DNA of 11,108 bases from an uncultured Lachnospiraceae bacterium (GCA_934351705.1 CAKRJK010000020.1:1-11108); one strand, 5' to 3'; counted from the stretch's first letter, positions 1 through 6,472 are shown. Made by a program: numbers and translations. Notes: generated from the sequence alone by a model not told the origin.

Positions 1-908
1 ATATTACAGAGTACCTGCGGGAGGGTGACTGCCTTGTGTTAAACAACACAAAGGTCATTCCCGCAAGACTCTACGGAGTCAAAGAAGGTACAGAGGCTCA
101 CATTGAGATTCTTCTGTTAAAACGCAGGGAAAACGATGTATGGGAAACACTTGTAAAACCGGGCAAAAAAGCGAAGCCGGGAACGAAGATTATTTTCGGT
201 GACGGACTGCTGGTCGGAGAGGTTATTGATGTGGTCGAGGAGGGCAACCGGCTGATTCGATTTTCTTATGAAGGCATTTTTGAAGAGATTTTAGACCAAC
301 TCGGTCAGATGCCGTTACCGCCTTATATTACACATCAGTTAAAGGATAAAAACCGCTATCAGACCGTTTACGCTAAGTATGACGGCTCTGCTGCGGCACC
401 GACTGCGGGACTTCATTTTACGCCGGAATTACTGGAAGAAATCCGCAATATGGGTGTACAGATTGCAGAGGTTACGTTACATGTCGGACTGGGTACCTTT
501 CGACCGGTAAAAGTAGAAAATGTCTTAGAACATCATATGCACTCAGAGTTTTACATGATTGATGAAAAAGCGGCGGAAACCATCAACCGGACGAGGGAAA
601 ACGGCGGCAGAATCATCTGTGTCGGCACGACAAGCTGTCGCACGATTGAGTCGGCGGCGGAGGAGGACGGAAGTATTCAGGCAAAGAGCGGATGGACGGA
701 CATCTTTATCTATCCGGGGTATCGGTTTAAAGTGCTGGATGCGCTGATCACCAATTTTCATTTGCCGGAATCCACACTTTTGATGCTGGTCAGTGCGCTT
801 GCGGGCAGAGAGCATATTCTGGCGGCATATCAGGAGGCAGTCGAGCAAAAATATCGTTTCTTTAGTTTTGGAGATGCGATGTTCATTGCAGATTTGAAAA
901 AAGATTAG
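1..908 (+). CDS. queA: S-adenosylmethionine:tRNA ribosyltransferase-isomerase, 5'-truncated by window
   Basis: This is the C-terminal part of QueA, the cytosolic enzyme that transfers and isomerises the ribosyl group of S-adenosylmethionine onto preQ1-modified tRNA to give epoxyqueuosine. The frame is open from base 3 and reads [20 protein letters not shown], matching the conserved N-terminal region of the family, so the GTG at 36 is an internal valine codon and not the start. The segments [10 protein letters not shown] (near 390-420), [10 protein letters not shown] (near 480-510), [10 protein letters not shown] (near 620-650) and the tail [20 protein letters not shown] (near 748-807) are characteristic of QueA. 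About 301 residues are visible against a usual 340-350, so roughly 40 N-terminal residues lie outside. The stop is TAG at 906-908. It is a housekeeping gene with no functional link to the downstream operon, and is followed by a strong stem-loop. Confidence 0.97.
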   Translation, partial: ITEYLREGDCLVLNNTKVIPARLYGVKEGTEAHIEILLLKRRENDVWETLVKPGKKAKPGTKIIFGDGLLVGEVIDVVEEGNRLIRFSYEGIFEEILDQLGQMPLPPYITHQLKDKNRYQTVYAKYDGSAAAPTAGLHFTPELLEEIRNMGVQIAEVTLHVGLGTFRPVKVENVLEHHMHSEFYMIDEKAAETINRTRENGGRIICVGTTSCRTIESAAEEDGSIQAKSGWTDIFIYPGYRFKVLDALITNFHLPESTLLMLVSALAGREHILAAYQEAVEQKYRFFSFGDAMFIADLKKD

Positions 909-945
909 ATTGATCAAAGAGGGAATCATCCCCAACGAATTTTAG

Positions 946-972
946 AGGGAGACACCGGGTTGGTGTCTCCCT
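946..972 (+). terminator. Perfect 11-bp stem-loop after queA, probable terminator
   Basis: AGGGAGACACC (946-956) pairs perfectly with GGTGTCTCCCT (962-972) around a five-base loop, 37 bases after the queA stop. The stem is strong and GC-rich at the loop side. The bases that follow are TAAAATATG, not a run of T, so it is not a textbook intrinsic terminator. It could still end queA transcription or protect the 3' end of the message. Confidence 0.6.
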
Positions 973-1032
973 TAAAATATGCCAATTTGTACAGGTTAGG
1001 ACTGTTTTCCGGCTTGAAAACAAAATCAATTC

Positions 1033-1060
1033 TTGACATTCTCAAATATGAGAATATAAT
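1033..1060 (+). promoter_or_regulatory. Consensus sigma-A promoter for regulator-CPBP unit
   Basis: TTGACA at 1033-1038 and TATAAT at 1055-1060 are both perfect consensus hexamers, separated by 16 bases. The expected start of transcription is near 1067, about 30 bases before the regulator start codon. Confidence 0.88.
1038..1055. promoter_or_regulatory. Palindromic operator candidate inside promoter spacer
   Basis: ATTCTCA (1038-1044) and TGAGAAT (1049-1055) form a perfect 7-bp inverted repeat with a four-base spacer (AATA). It fills the space between the -35 and -10 boxes, overlapping one base of each. A dimeric winged-helix protein bound here would block RNA polymerase. The gene just downstream encodes such a protein, so autoregulation is the simplest inference. 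Confidence 0.7.
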
Positions 1061-1095
1061 ATAAACATAGAATAATTTGAGGAGTGATAAGGAAT

Positions 1096-1599
1096 ATGGA
1101 AATGGCAGAAATTGTAATGAACCCGGTTCGGCAGAGGATTTTTCAATATTTTCTTGTTCACGAAACAGGTACGGTCAAAGAAATACGAAAGGCATTGCCG
1201 GATGTTCCAAGTGCAAGTCTGTACCGCCATATGAAAATTCTTACGGAGCATTCCATGCTTACCGTTGTTGGCGAAAACAGAATCCGTGGAACGGTAGAAG
1301 GCGTTTATCAACTGAACAAAAGTGCGTTGGAGATTGATGACCCGGACGGCTCGGCTGTTCAAATGTCGCTGCTTAGTCTTTGTGCATCGTTTGCAAAATA
1401 TTTTTCCAGCGGTCATGCAGATCCGAAAAAGGATATGCTGATGCTGACCACATGCACGCTAACCTTAACGGATGACGAATTTATGAGTTTTCTTTCGGAA
1501 CTCAATCAGCTTGCATTGAAGTATATGGACACTGAAGTGAGTGAAAACAGTAAGACAAGGCAGATCACTTTGATCTCTGCACCGGAGGAAACATTATAA
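1096..1599 (+). CDS. ArsR-like winged-helix transcriptional regulator
   Basis: This 167-residue soluble protein has an N-terminal winged helix-turn-helix domain (about residues 5-75). The opening MNPVRQRIFQYFL resembles the first helix of ArsR-type regulators, SASLYRHMKILTEH (39-52) is the likely recognition helix, and the wing follows (LTVVGENRIRGTVEGVYQLN). The C-terminal half (about 80-167) is predicted helical and may dimerise or sense a ligand; I recognise no ligand motif and see no metal-binding cysteine cluster. ATG 1096 is preferred over GTG 1084, because the GAGGAG Shine-Dalgarno at 1079-1084 overlaps the GTG and leaves 11 bases before the ATG. The gene overlaps the start of the CPBP gene, so the two are almost certainly co-transcribed and translationally coupled. 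It probably controls its own promoter through the palindrome at 1038-1055. The exact subfamily is uncertain. Confidence 0.88.
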   Translation: MEMAEIVMNPVRQRIFQYFLVHETGTVKEIRKALPDVPSASLYRHMKILTEHSMLTVVGENRIRGTVEGVYQLNKSALEIDDPDGSAVQMSLLSLCASFAKYFSSGHADPKKDMLMLTTCTLTLTDDEFMSFLSELNQLALKYMDTEVSENSKTRQITLISAPEETL

Positions 1600-2489
1600 G
1601 AAAACTATCAAAATATTTAATTTGGGCTTTTGGAATTGCATGGATCTTGCATATTGCGGCGGGGTTGTCATTCCGACGGGGATACAGTATCATGTATTCC
1701 GCATTTTTGTCCCTGTCTATGTTTGCACCACTGCTTGCGGCTGCAATTTCAAGACCGGGTCTGCGGCAGTTGGGATGGAAACCATATATCAAGAGAAATT
1801 TTGGCTGGGTGCTGGTGGCATGGCTTCTGCCTGTCATTTTGGGAACGCTGGGTGCAGCAATATACTTTCTGATCACACCGGACGCATGGGATACCTCTTT
1901 TTCGTATGCCTATATGTCTTTAGGTGCGGACGGTGTCCGGCAACTTGAGGAGAGCGGATTATCGTTGAAGCTCTATGCAGTGATCAGCACGGTTTCGGCA
2001 GTAACCTACGCTCCTTTTCTTAATATGCTCCTTGCGATTGGAGAGGAAGCCGGCTGGCGGGGTACCATGTATCCGGAACTGAAAATGCGTTTCGGCGTGA
2101 TGAAAGGGCGTATCATCGGTGGCGTAATCTGGGGTACTTGGCACTGGCCGATTATGCTTCTTGCAGGTTACGAATACGGTACGACTTATTGGGGTGCACC
2201 GATCACCGGACCATTGCTCTTTTGCATCATTACCGTTGCAATGGGAATCCTGTTTGATTTTCTTTATGAAAAGACAGCGTGCGTCTGGGTACCGGCGCTT
2301 TGTCACGGTGCAATCAACGCTTTTGCAGGCGTTCCGGTTCTTTTCCTGAATGCTGCTTATGCAGACAGGCTGCTGCTCGGACCTTTAATGGTTGGCATTA
2401 TCAGCGGACTGCCGCTTATTCTTGCTGCAGTTGCTATTTGCGTAGCTTCAAAAAAGAACCATAACACAACAAAAAATGAAAATAGATAA
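1596..2489 (+). CDS. CPBP-family intramembrane metalloprotease, apparent ATA start
   Basis: This polytopic membrane protein (297 residues if it starts at 1596) belongs to the CPBP (Abi/CAAX protease) family. The three family motifs are present: EExxxR as EEAGWR at residues 150-155, a histidine at residue 183 in WGTWHWP, and HxxxN as HGAIN at 237-241. These are the expected zinc and catalytic residues of the Rce1-like fold. Members process prenylated proteins, mature peptides or confer bacteriocin immunity; the substrate here is unknown. The reading frame is open and conserved-looking from 1596 (RKLSKYLIWAFGIAW, a typical first helix), but no ATG, GTG or TTG occurs before TTG 1647. GGAGG at 1584-1588 is ideally spaced (7 bases) from ATA 1596, which overlaps the regulator stop as ATAA. 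ATT 1593 is an alternative. A start at TTG 1647 or ATG 1692 would remove the first membrane helix and has no good ribosome site. Confidence 0.87.
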   Translation: MRKLSKYLIWAFGIAWILHIAAGLSFRRGYSIMYSAFLSLSMFAPLLAAAISRPGLRQLGWKPYIKRNFGWVLVAWLLPVILGTLGAAIYFLITPDAWDTSFSYAYMSLGADGVRQLEESGLSLKLYAVISTVSAVTYAPFLNMLLAIGEEAGWRGTMYPELKMRFGVMKGRIIGGVIWGTWHWPIMLLAGYEYGTTYWGAPITGPLLFCIITVAMGILFDFLYEKTACVWVPALCHGAINAFAGVPVLFLNAAYADRLLLGPLMVGIISGLPLILAAVAICVASKKNHNTTKNENR

Positions 2490-2496
2490 AATTACG

Positions 2497-2532
2497 GTGT
2501 GTTCTGTCAAATTAGCTATTGACAGAACACAC
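2497..2532. terminator. Perfect 14-bp dyad; terminator and/or operator
   Basis: GTGTGTTCTGTCAA (2497-2510) and TTGACAGAACACAC (2519-2532) are perfect inverse complements around an eight-base loop, starting seven bases after the CPBP stop. No T-run follows, so strong intrinsic termination is doubtful. The right arm contains the -35 box of the next promoter, which makes an operator role equally plausible. Confidence 0.6.
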
Positions 2533-2547
2533 AGAAGCGTTTATAAT
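2519..2547 (+). promoter_or_regulatory. Full-consensus sigma-A promoter of the pilus operon
   Basis: TTGACA at 2519-2524 and TATAAT at 2542-2547 are perfect hexamers with an ideal 17-base spacer. Transcription should begin near 2554, giving a leader of about 120 bases before the first pilin-like gene at 2675. This is the only convincing promoter I see ahead of the long operon. Confidence 0.88.
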
Positions 2548-2559
2548 TTCAAATTATCC

Positions 2560-2580
2560 AATTTATAATTCTTATAAATT
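2560..2580 (+). promoter_or_regulatory. AT-rich hairpin in operon leader
   Basis: AATTTATAA (2560-2568) and TTATAAATT (2572-2580) form a perfect 9-bp inverted repeat with a three-base loop (TTC) close to the predicted 5' end of the operon transcript. It contains no G-C pair, so as RNA it would be weak. It could instead be a protein-binding palindrome or a 5'-end stabilising hairpin. Confidence 0.4.
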
Positions 2581-2674
2581 GATTTATCCCAAAAGAACTA
2601 TCAAGCAATTTTCTAAAAAAATCAAGAAAATCCCCCAATGTAAGGTAAAAACTGAAAAAAGAGGAGGAAATTCT

Positions 2675-2854
2675 ATGGAAGAATTTATGAAACAATACGG
2701 CGGAGCTGTCATTACGGTCATTGCGATTATTGCGTTGATCATTGTTATTACGGCGGTAATCAAGTCGGATGCGACAAGCAGTGCATTTCAAGGTCTGATT
2801 TCTGATTTTTATCAGAATGCCACATCAAAAGCGGGAATGACGGGAGGACAGTAA
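2675..2854 (+). CDS. Pilin-like single-helix small protein (59 aa)
   Basis: This 59-residue protein opens with the short polar segment MEEFMKQYG, followed by one long hydrophobic helix (about residues 10-29) and a polar tail rich in Ser, Ala and Gly. Flp/Tad pilins have this general layout, and the gene directly precedes the Tad-type ATPase, so it is a candidate major filament subunit. It lacks the Glu at position 5 after the glycine and the basic leader typical of prepilins, so processing is uncertain. ATG 2675 is preceded by a very strong GAGGAGG site. The open frame continues upstream to 2519, but that stretch is the promoter and leader. The stop overlaps the next start as TAATG. Three other small proteins in this operon share the N-terminal signature. 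Confidence 0.82.
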   Translation: MEEFMKQYGGAVITVIAIIALIIVITAVIKSDATSSAFQGLISDFYQNATSKAGMTGGQ

Positions 2855-3930
2855 TGCCAATGGAAAAATACAGAGGGCTCATTGAAGTATCTCCCGAATT
2901 TTTCGGCGTGCTGTGGAAGTATATTGATGATGACTGTATCACAGACATTGATTACAACGGCAGTGAACTCTGGATACGCGATTATCAGAATCACAGGGAA
3001 AAGGTCAGAGGTATTTCTGTCAGTCCGCATTTTATCAGGCAGCTTACGCAAAGAATCGCAAACAGCGTATCTAAAGAATTCAATAAGCAGAATCCGGTCT
3101 TAGAGGCCGAAACAGAGCGACTTCGCATTTCAATCGTGCATGAATCTGTGGCGGTCACCGGAAGAAGCATCTGCATTCGAAAAACACTTCCCATGACAAG
3201 AATCAAAACAAAAGAAGCAATTCAAGGCGGCTACATAAGCAAGGAAGGACTTGCATTTTTAAGAAATGCCGTAAAAGCACATATGAACATGGTAATCTGC
3301 GGAGAGCCGGGAGTCGGGAAAACAGAATTTGCAAAATTTATCAGTCAATCCATTCCAAATCAGGAGAGAGTAATCACGATTGAAGATAACCTGGAATGGC
3401 ATTATCACAAGATTAAACCGTTGGCAGATTGCGTGGAAATGCAGGTGTCGGAAATTTTTAGTTACCGGGATGCAATCATAACGTCTTTAAGGCAAAATCC
3501 GAAGTGGCTGATGGTGTCAGAAGTGCGAGGTGAGGAGGTAGTCTCATACTTACAGCAGCTTACCACAGGGGTAAACGGGATTACGACGCTTCACACGGAC
3601 GATGCCAGGAAAGTACCAAGCCGTCTGGTGAATATGGCATCCGAGCATATCGGAAAAGACCGGATGGAGACGGACATTTATTCGTTTTTGGATATTGCGG
3701 TACTAATCAGCATTCGGATAGATGAATACGGAAAAGAAAAGCGTTTTATAGATCAGATTTGTTTTTTCTATCAGGAAGCAGAACAAAAGAAGCATCTTTT
3801 ATTATGCGATAACGGGAAAGTAACAAAAGAACACATTCCGTGTGAACTCACATTAAAATTCAAGAAAGCGGGAATTACAAAAATCTTTGAAAACGAAGAG
3901 GTAGAACGCGAAACGGAGGGGAGATTTTGA
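2854..3930 (+). CDS. CpaF/TadA-type secretion ATPase
   Basis: This 358-residue cytosolic protein is a type II/IV secretion NTPase of the CpaF/TadA (VirB11-like) branch, the motor that powers pilin assembly. All family motifs are visible: Walker A GEPGVGKT at 150-157, the Asp box RVITIEDNLEW at 172-182, a Walker B region KWLMVSEVRGEE at 217-228 and the His box GITTLHTDD at 242-250. The N-terminal domain (1-130) matches the variable oligomerisation region of the family. In the Walker B region a serine (222) stands where many CpaF proteins have glycine; catalytic Glu223 and Arg225 are kept. The protein is somewhat shorter than typical CpaF because it lacks an N-terminal extension. GGGAGG at 2842-2847 sits six bases before ATG 2854, favouring it over ATG 2860. 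Its stop overlaps the next start (TTGA). Confidence 0.95.
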   Translation: MPMEKYRGLIEVSPEFFGVLWKYIDDDCITDIDYNGSELWIRDYQNHREKVRGISVSPHFIRQLTQRIANSVSKEFNKQNPVLEAETERLRISIVHESVAVTGRSICIRKTLPMTRIKTKEAIQGGYISKEGLAFLRNAVKAHMNMVICGEPGVGKTEFAKFISQSIPNQERVITIEDNLEWHYHKIKPLADCVEMQVSEIFSYRDAIITSLRQNPKWLMVSEVRGEEVVSYLQQLTTGVNGITTLHTDDARKVPSRLVNMASEHIGKDRMETDIYSFLDIAVLISIRIDEYGKEKRFIDQICFFYQEAEQKKHLLLCDNGKVTKEHIPCELTLKFKKAGITKIFENEEVERETEGRF

Positions 3931-5333
3931 AAAAAATAATCGGAATATATATGGGATACACATTTGCCGGGATTGCGTTTGGAATATTGTTTCGGCTAAA
4001 GCCTGTGTTTCTTTTGATTCTTATATTCGGTGGATTTTTCTTTTTGCCGAAAATCATAGCAAACGCAAGAAAAATAAAATCAGAACAGGCACGTTTTTTT
4101 GATATTAATGTTTATATGGAGCAGTTACTTTATTCTTTTCGCAAGACAAAGAAAATATTAACTTCGCTGGAAGATATACAGATCCAATTTCAAAACAGTC
4201 CTGTTTATGATCTGATTGAACGGGCAAAAAAGCACATTTTAGAGACATATCAAAGTGAAGAAGATGTGGAACAGGAAGCGTTGGAGCTGATAGAAGAACA
4301 GTATTCCTGCGTAAAGTTAAAAATGATTCATCGATTTTTGCTTAAAGTCGAAAATCTGGGTGGAGATTTTGACAATACGATAGAGCTGCTGTTAGCAGAC
4401 CGCTCTATGTGGGAACAGCGTCAGACGCATTTGCAGCATGAGCGGAGAAAGAAGAGAAATTTGGTTGCGGCATCCATAGGCATGAGTATCTTATTGTGTA
4501 TGATCTTTATTCGTATGTTGCCGGCAGATATGGATATTTCACAAAATCCGGCAGTACAATTAGCAACGCTGGCGATGTGTTTTTTTGACTTTGGCGTTTA
4601 TCTGAAAGCGGATAAAAAACTATCCGAGGACTGGCTTTGCAGAAATTCGGTTTCCGAAAAAGAAAGTGTTCGGCGATATTATAAAGTAAAAAATTATGAC
4701 AGGAAAAAACAGGTCATCAAATCGTTGCTCTATGCAGTACTTGCATTTCTGGTGGGACTTCTTTTTTATCTTATGAAAATCAGGTGGATTTCCCTCATCT
4801 TTTTTGTTTTAACCCCAATTATGCTTTTTCAGCACAAATTAGATTATGCTCTTGCGAGAAAGAAATTAATACGGGATGTGGAACAGAGTTTTCCGGAATG
4901 GTTAATGGAAATGTCGCTTTTGCTGCAATCAGACAGTGTTCAGGTGTCGTTATACCGTTCGTTTGACAATGCACCGGAGGTTCTAAAGCCGGAGTTGGAA
5001 ATCATGTATGACAAATTAAAAGAAGATCCGACCTCAATTACACCGTATCTGGAATTTATGCAGGAATTTGAAATCAGAGGAATCCAATCGGCAATGAAAA
5101 TGCTTTATTCGATTTCGGCAGGCACAGGCGGGAGCAGTGACAGTCAGATTATGGATATGTTGAGAAGAAACAATGCCATGTTGGACGATGCAGAGAAAAA
5201 GGCGGACGAAGAATCGATGGCATCCATGTATCTGTTGTTCGGGCTTCCGGCATTGGCAGGAGGAGCAAAATTGCTTTTGGATATGGCAGTTTTTTTCTTT
5301 TATTCGTTACAGGGAATGGGAACATATATGTGA
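3927..5333 (+). CDS. Tad-type inner-membrane platform protein, likely TadB-TadC fusion
   Basis: This 468-residue polytopic membrane protein probably forms the platform on which the adjacent ATPase acts. Hydrophobic segments lie near residues 5-22, 26-44, 179-197, 210-227, 263-283, 285-302 and 434-460. Two large cytosolic helical regions (about 46-176 and 303-432) each follow a pair of helices, giving two copies of the layout seen in T2SF-type proteins. TadB and TadC are normally separate proteins of about 300 residues each with one such unit, so a single protein covering both is the best explanation. The second cytosolic region (SFPEWLMEMSLLLQSDSVQV onward to SISAGTGGSSDS) is the more T2SF-like. 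The start is TTG at 3927, overlapping the ATPase stop (TTGA) with a GGAGGGGAG ribosome site just upstream. An ATG start in this frame would truncate the first helix. The fusion reading rests on topology only. Confidence 0.85.
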   Translation: MKKIIGIYMGYTFAGIAFGILFRLKPVFLLILIFGGFFFLPKIIANARKIKSEQARFFDINVYMEQLLYSFRKTKKILTSLEDIQIQFQNSPVYDLIERAKKHILETYQSEEDVEQEALELIEEQYSCVKLKMIHRFLLKVENLGGDFDNTIELLLADRSMWEQRQTHLQHERRKKRNLVAASIGMSILLCMIFIRMLPADMDISQNPAVQLATLAMCFFDFGVYLKADKKLSEDWLCRNSVSEKESVRRYYKVKNYDRKKQVIKSLLYAVLAFLVGLLFYLMKIRWISLIFFVLTPIMLFQHKLDYALARKKLIRDVEQSFPEWLMEMSLLLQSDSVQVSLYRSFDNAPEVLKPELEIMYDKLKEDPTSITPYLEFMQEFEIRGIQSAMKMLYSISAGTGGSSDSQIMDMLRRNNAMLDDAEKKADEESMASMYLLFGLPALAGGAKLLLDMAVFFFYSLQGMGTYM

Positions 5334-5346
5334 GGAAAGGGGAACT

Positions 5347-5682
5347 ATGGAAACGATTGTAAAAGCATTTACGGGATTATTTTTTTCCCTGGTTATCGTA
5401 TATCTTGGGGTAGGACTGATCAGTGCCTCCGTCGAGGCAAGAAACGCAGACTCTTTTGCGGCAGATTGTGTCGCAAAAATTGAAAACAGCAATTATGCAA
5501 GCGAAGTGATTAAGGCGTGTAAAGAAGATGCAAAAGCCTTGGGCTATGAACTGAAAATCGAAACTTTTCAGACAGAAGGCAGTAAAAAACAGGCGTATGG
5601 CATATTGGATTTAACATATCGGTATGCCATACCAATTATCGGATTGAATAAAGAACAGTATATTTGTGCGGATATTCGTTAG
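5347..5682 (+). CDS. Pseudopilin-like membrane-anchored protein (111 aa)
   Basis: This 111-residue protein has a short N-terminus (METIVKAFTG), one hydrophobic helix (about 10-28), then an amphipathic stretch ASVEARNADSFAADCVAKI and a small alpha/beta-looking domain ending in NKEQYICADIR. A helix continuing into an Asn/Ala-rich amphipathic segment is the layout of TadE/TadF-type pseudopilins, and the position directly after the platform gene supports a minor pilin role. I do not recognise a specific family. Three cysteines (in AADCVAKI, IKACKEDA and YICADIR) are notable for a protein whose C-terminal part should be outside the cell. ATG 5347 has a GGAAAGGGGAA ribosome site; the open frame upstream to 5173 lies inside the platform gene and is not used. 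Confidence 0.82.
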   Translation: METIVKAFTGLFFSLVIVYLGVGLISASVEARNADSFAADCVAKIENSNYASEVIKACKEDAKALGYELKIETFQTEGSKKQAYGILDLTYRYAIPIIGLNKEQYICADIR

Positions 5683-5697
5683 CAGAGGAGGAGAACT

Positions 5698-5805
5698 ATG
5701 AAAACTTTTATGGAACAGTATGGAATGGCAAGTTTTTATCTGATCGTGGGAATTTCCTTTTTGGGAATGTTTTCGGAAGTGGTGACACAGATCAGTGCAT
5801 TTTAA
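5698..5805 (+). CDS. 35-aa single-helix membrane miniprotein
   Basis: A 35-residue open frame reads MKTFMEQYG followed by a hydrophobic helix and ends SEVVTQISAF. It is easy to overlook because of its size. It is supported by a very strong GAGGAGGAG ribosome site four bases before the ATG, by fitting exactly into the gap between two operon genes, and by sharing the N-terminal signature with the proteins starting at 2675, 5820 and 5982. With almost no residues beyond the membrane helix, it would be an unusually minimal filament subunit, or a membrane adaptor for one. No function can be assigned from sequence. Confidence 0.78.
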   Translation: MKTFMEQYGMASFYLIVGISFLGMFSEVVTQISAF

Positions 5806-5819
5806 GGGAGGGAGCTTTT

Positions 5820-5960
5820 ATGGAAGAATTTATGGAGCAATACGGAAATGTAGTCATTGCAATTCTGGTAATCGGTGTAATGGCAGGCAGTCTTTTGCAG
5901 GGAGGCGTTCATGGGATGGCAGATGTGATGTGTAATTTTATGAGTGGTCTGCTGGCATAG
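5820..5960 (+). CDS. 46-aa pilin-like small membrane protein
   Basis: This 46-residue protein reads MEEFMEQYGN, then a hydrophobic helix (about 10-27), then a short Gly/Met-rich tail with one cysteine (GVHGMADVMCNF). Its first eight codons are nearly identical to those of the 59-aa gene at 2675, and both follow purine-rich ribosome sites (AAGGGAGGGAG here, five bases before the ATG). The frame is open upstream to 5664, but that portion overlaps the neighbouring genes and lacks a ribosome site. Together with its neighbours it is a candidate filament subunit. No known family is recognised. Confidence 0.82.
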   Translation: MEEFMEQYGNVVIAILVIGVMAGSLLQGGVHGMADVMCNFMSGLLA

Positions 5961-5981
5961 AAGGAAAAGAGGAGTTTGGGA

Positions 5982-6455
5982 ATGAAAGAATTTGTGAAAA
6001 ATTACGGTGCTGCGTTGATGGTATTTCTCTCGGCGATAGCGGTGTTGGAATTACTTTTTTTCGGAGTGGTAACCCCAAAAGGCAATATCGGATTGTACAG
6101 TTCATTGGGAGAAGGAGCAGGGGAACTTTCAGAGCAGATACGGGTATCGGCCTCCACAGAAAAAACAAAAGAAATCAAGTCACGACCGATCCCTGACATA
6201 GCCGGAAATATTGTCTTTGCAAAGACAGAGTATACATATGACGAGGTTTTTGCAAAGACAGAGGAAGAAATTTTATTAGAAGTAAAGTGTATAAGAAATA
6301 CGACCGGAGAAGATGTAACAGAAACCGTCTGCCATGCAGAGAAAGAAACTTTGTGTTTTCCGATGAAAGGAACTTATCGTGTGAGGATTTTAGCAGATGA
6401 TAAAGGCGGAGACATGGCAGACGGATGGGTGACGGTAAAAGTACAGGATATGTGA
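5982..6455 (+). CDS. Membrane-anchored protein with Ig-like extracellular domain (157 aa)
   Basis: The protein opens MKEFVKNYG, the fourth copy of the operon's N-terminal signature, followed by a hydrophobic helix (about 10-30), a Gly/Ser linker (33-50) and a beta-rich domain (about 65-157). The domain has the pattern of bacterial Ig-like surface modules of the DUF5011/HYR type: a YTYDEVF segment, then VKCIRNTTGEDVTETV, and a final GTYRVRILADDKGG...GWVTVKV strand pair. A similar module begins at the end of the visible part of the large subtilase downstream, so this is probably a minor pilin or tip protein exposing an adhesive domain. ATG 5982 has GGAG seven bases upstream and is preferred over TTG 5976. 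Two cysteines (in VKCIRN and TVCHAE) plus one in TLCFPM could form a disulphide. Family naming is by pattern only. Confidence 0.8.
   Translation: MKEFVKNYGAALMVFLSAIAVLELLFFGVVTPKGNIGLYSSLGEGAGELSEQIRVSASTEKTKEIKSRPIPDIAGNIVFAKTEYTYDEVFAKTEEEILLEVKCIRNTTGEDVTETVCHAEKETLCFPMKGTYRVRILADDKGGDMADGWVTVKVQDM
6216..6263 (+). repeat. 15-bp in-frame direct repeat (two copies)
   Basis: TTTGCAAAGACAGAG occurs at 6216-6230 and again at 6249-6263, 33 bases apart and in the same frame, encoding FAKTE twice in the Ig-like domain of the 157-aa protein. It may be a remnant of an 11-codon local duplication or chance within a repetitive beta-strand pattern. Confidence 0.7.
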
Positions 6456-6472
6456 AAAGGAGGCAGTAGTTT

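Noticed and set aside
543..935. Antisense open frame under queA
   Set aside because: It overlaps a confidently identified housekeeping gene, its composition is basic and low-complexity, and it has no start signals.
1084..1095. GTG 1084 as start of the winged-helix regulator
   Set aside because: The Shine-Dalgarno GAGGAG overlaps this codon, so it cannot serve it; ATG 1096 fits.
2497..2532. Invertible (phase-variable) promoter element
   Set aside because: Inverted arms are present, but only eight bases separate them and no site-specific recombinase is visible, so inversion would not reorient the promoter usefully.
2519..2674. In-frame upstream extension of the 59-aa protein to a TTG at 2519
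   Set aside because: The stretch is the promoter and leader, and the strong GAGGAGG site sits just before ATG 2675.
5173..5346. In-frame upstream extension of the 111-aa protein into the platform gene
   Set aside because: It overlaps the platform gene in another frame and its residues do not look like a real N-terminus; ATG 5347 has its own ribosome site and a typical membrane anchor.
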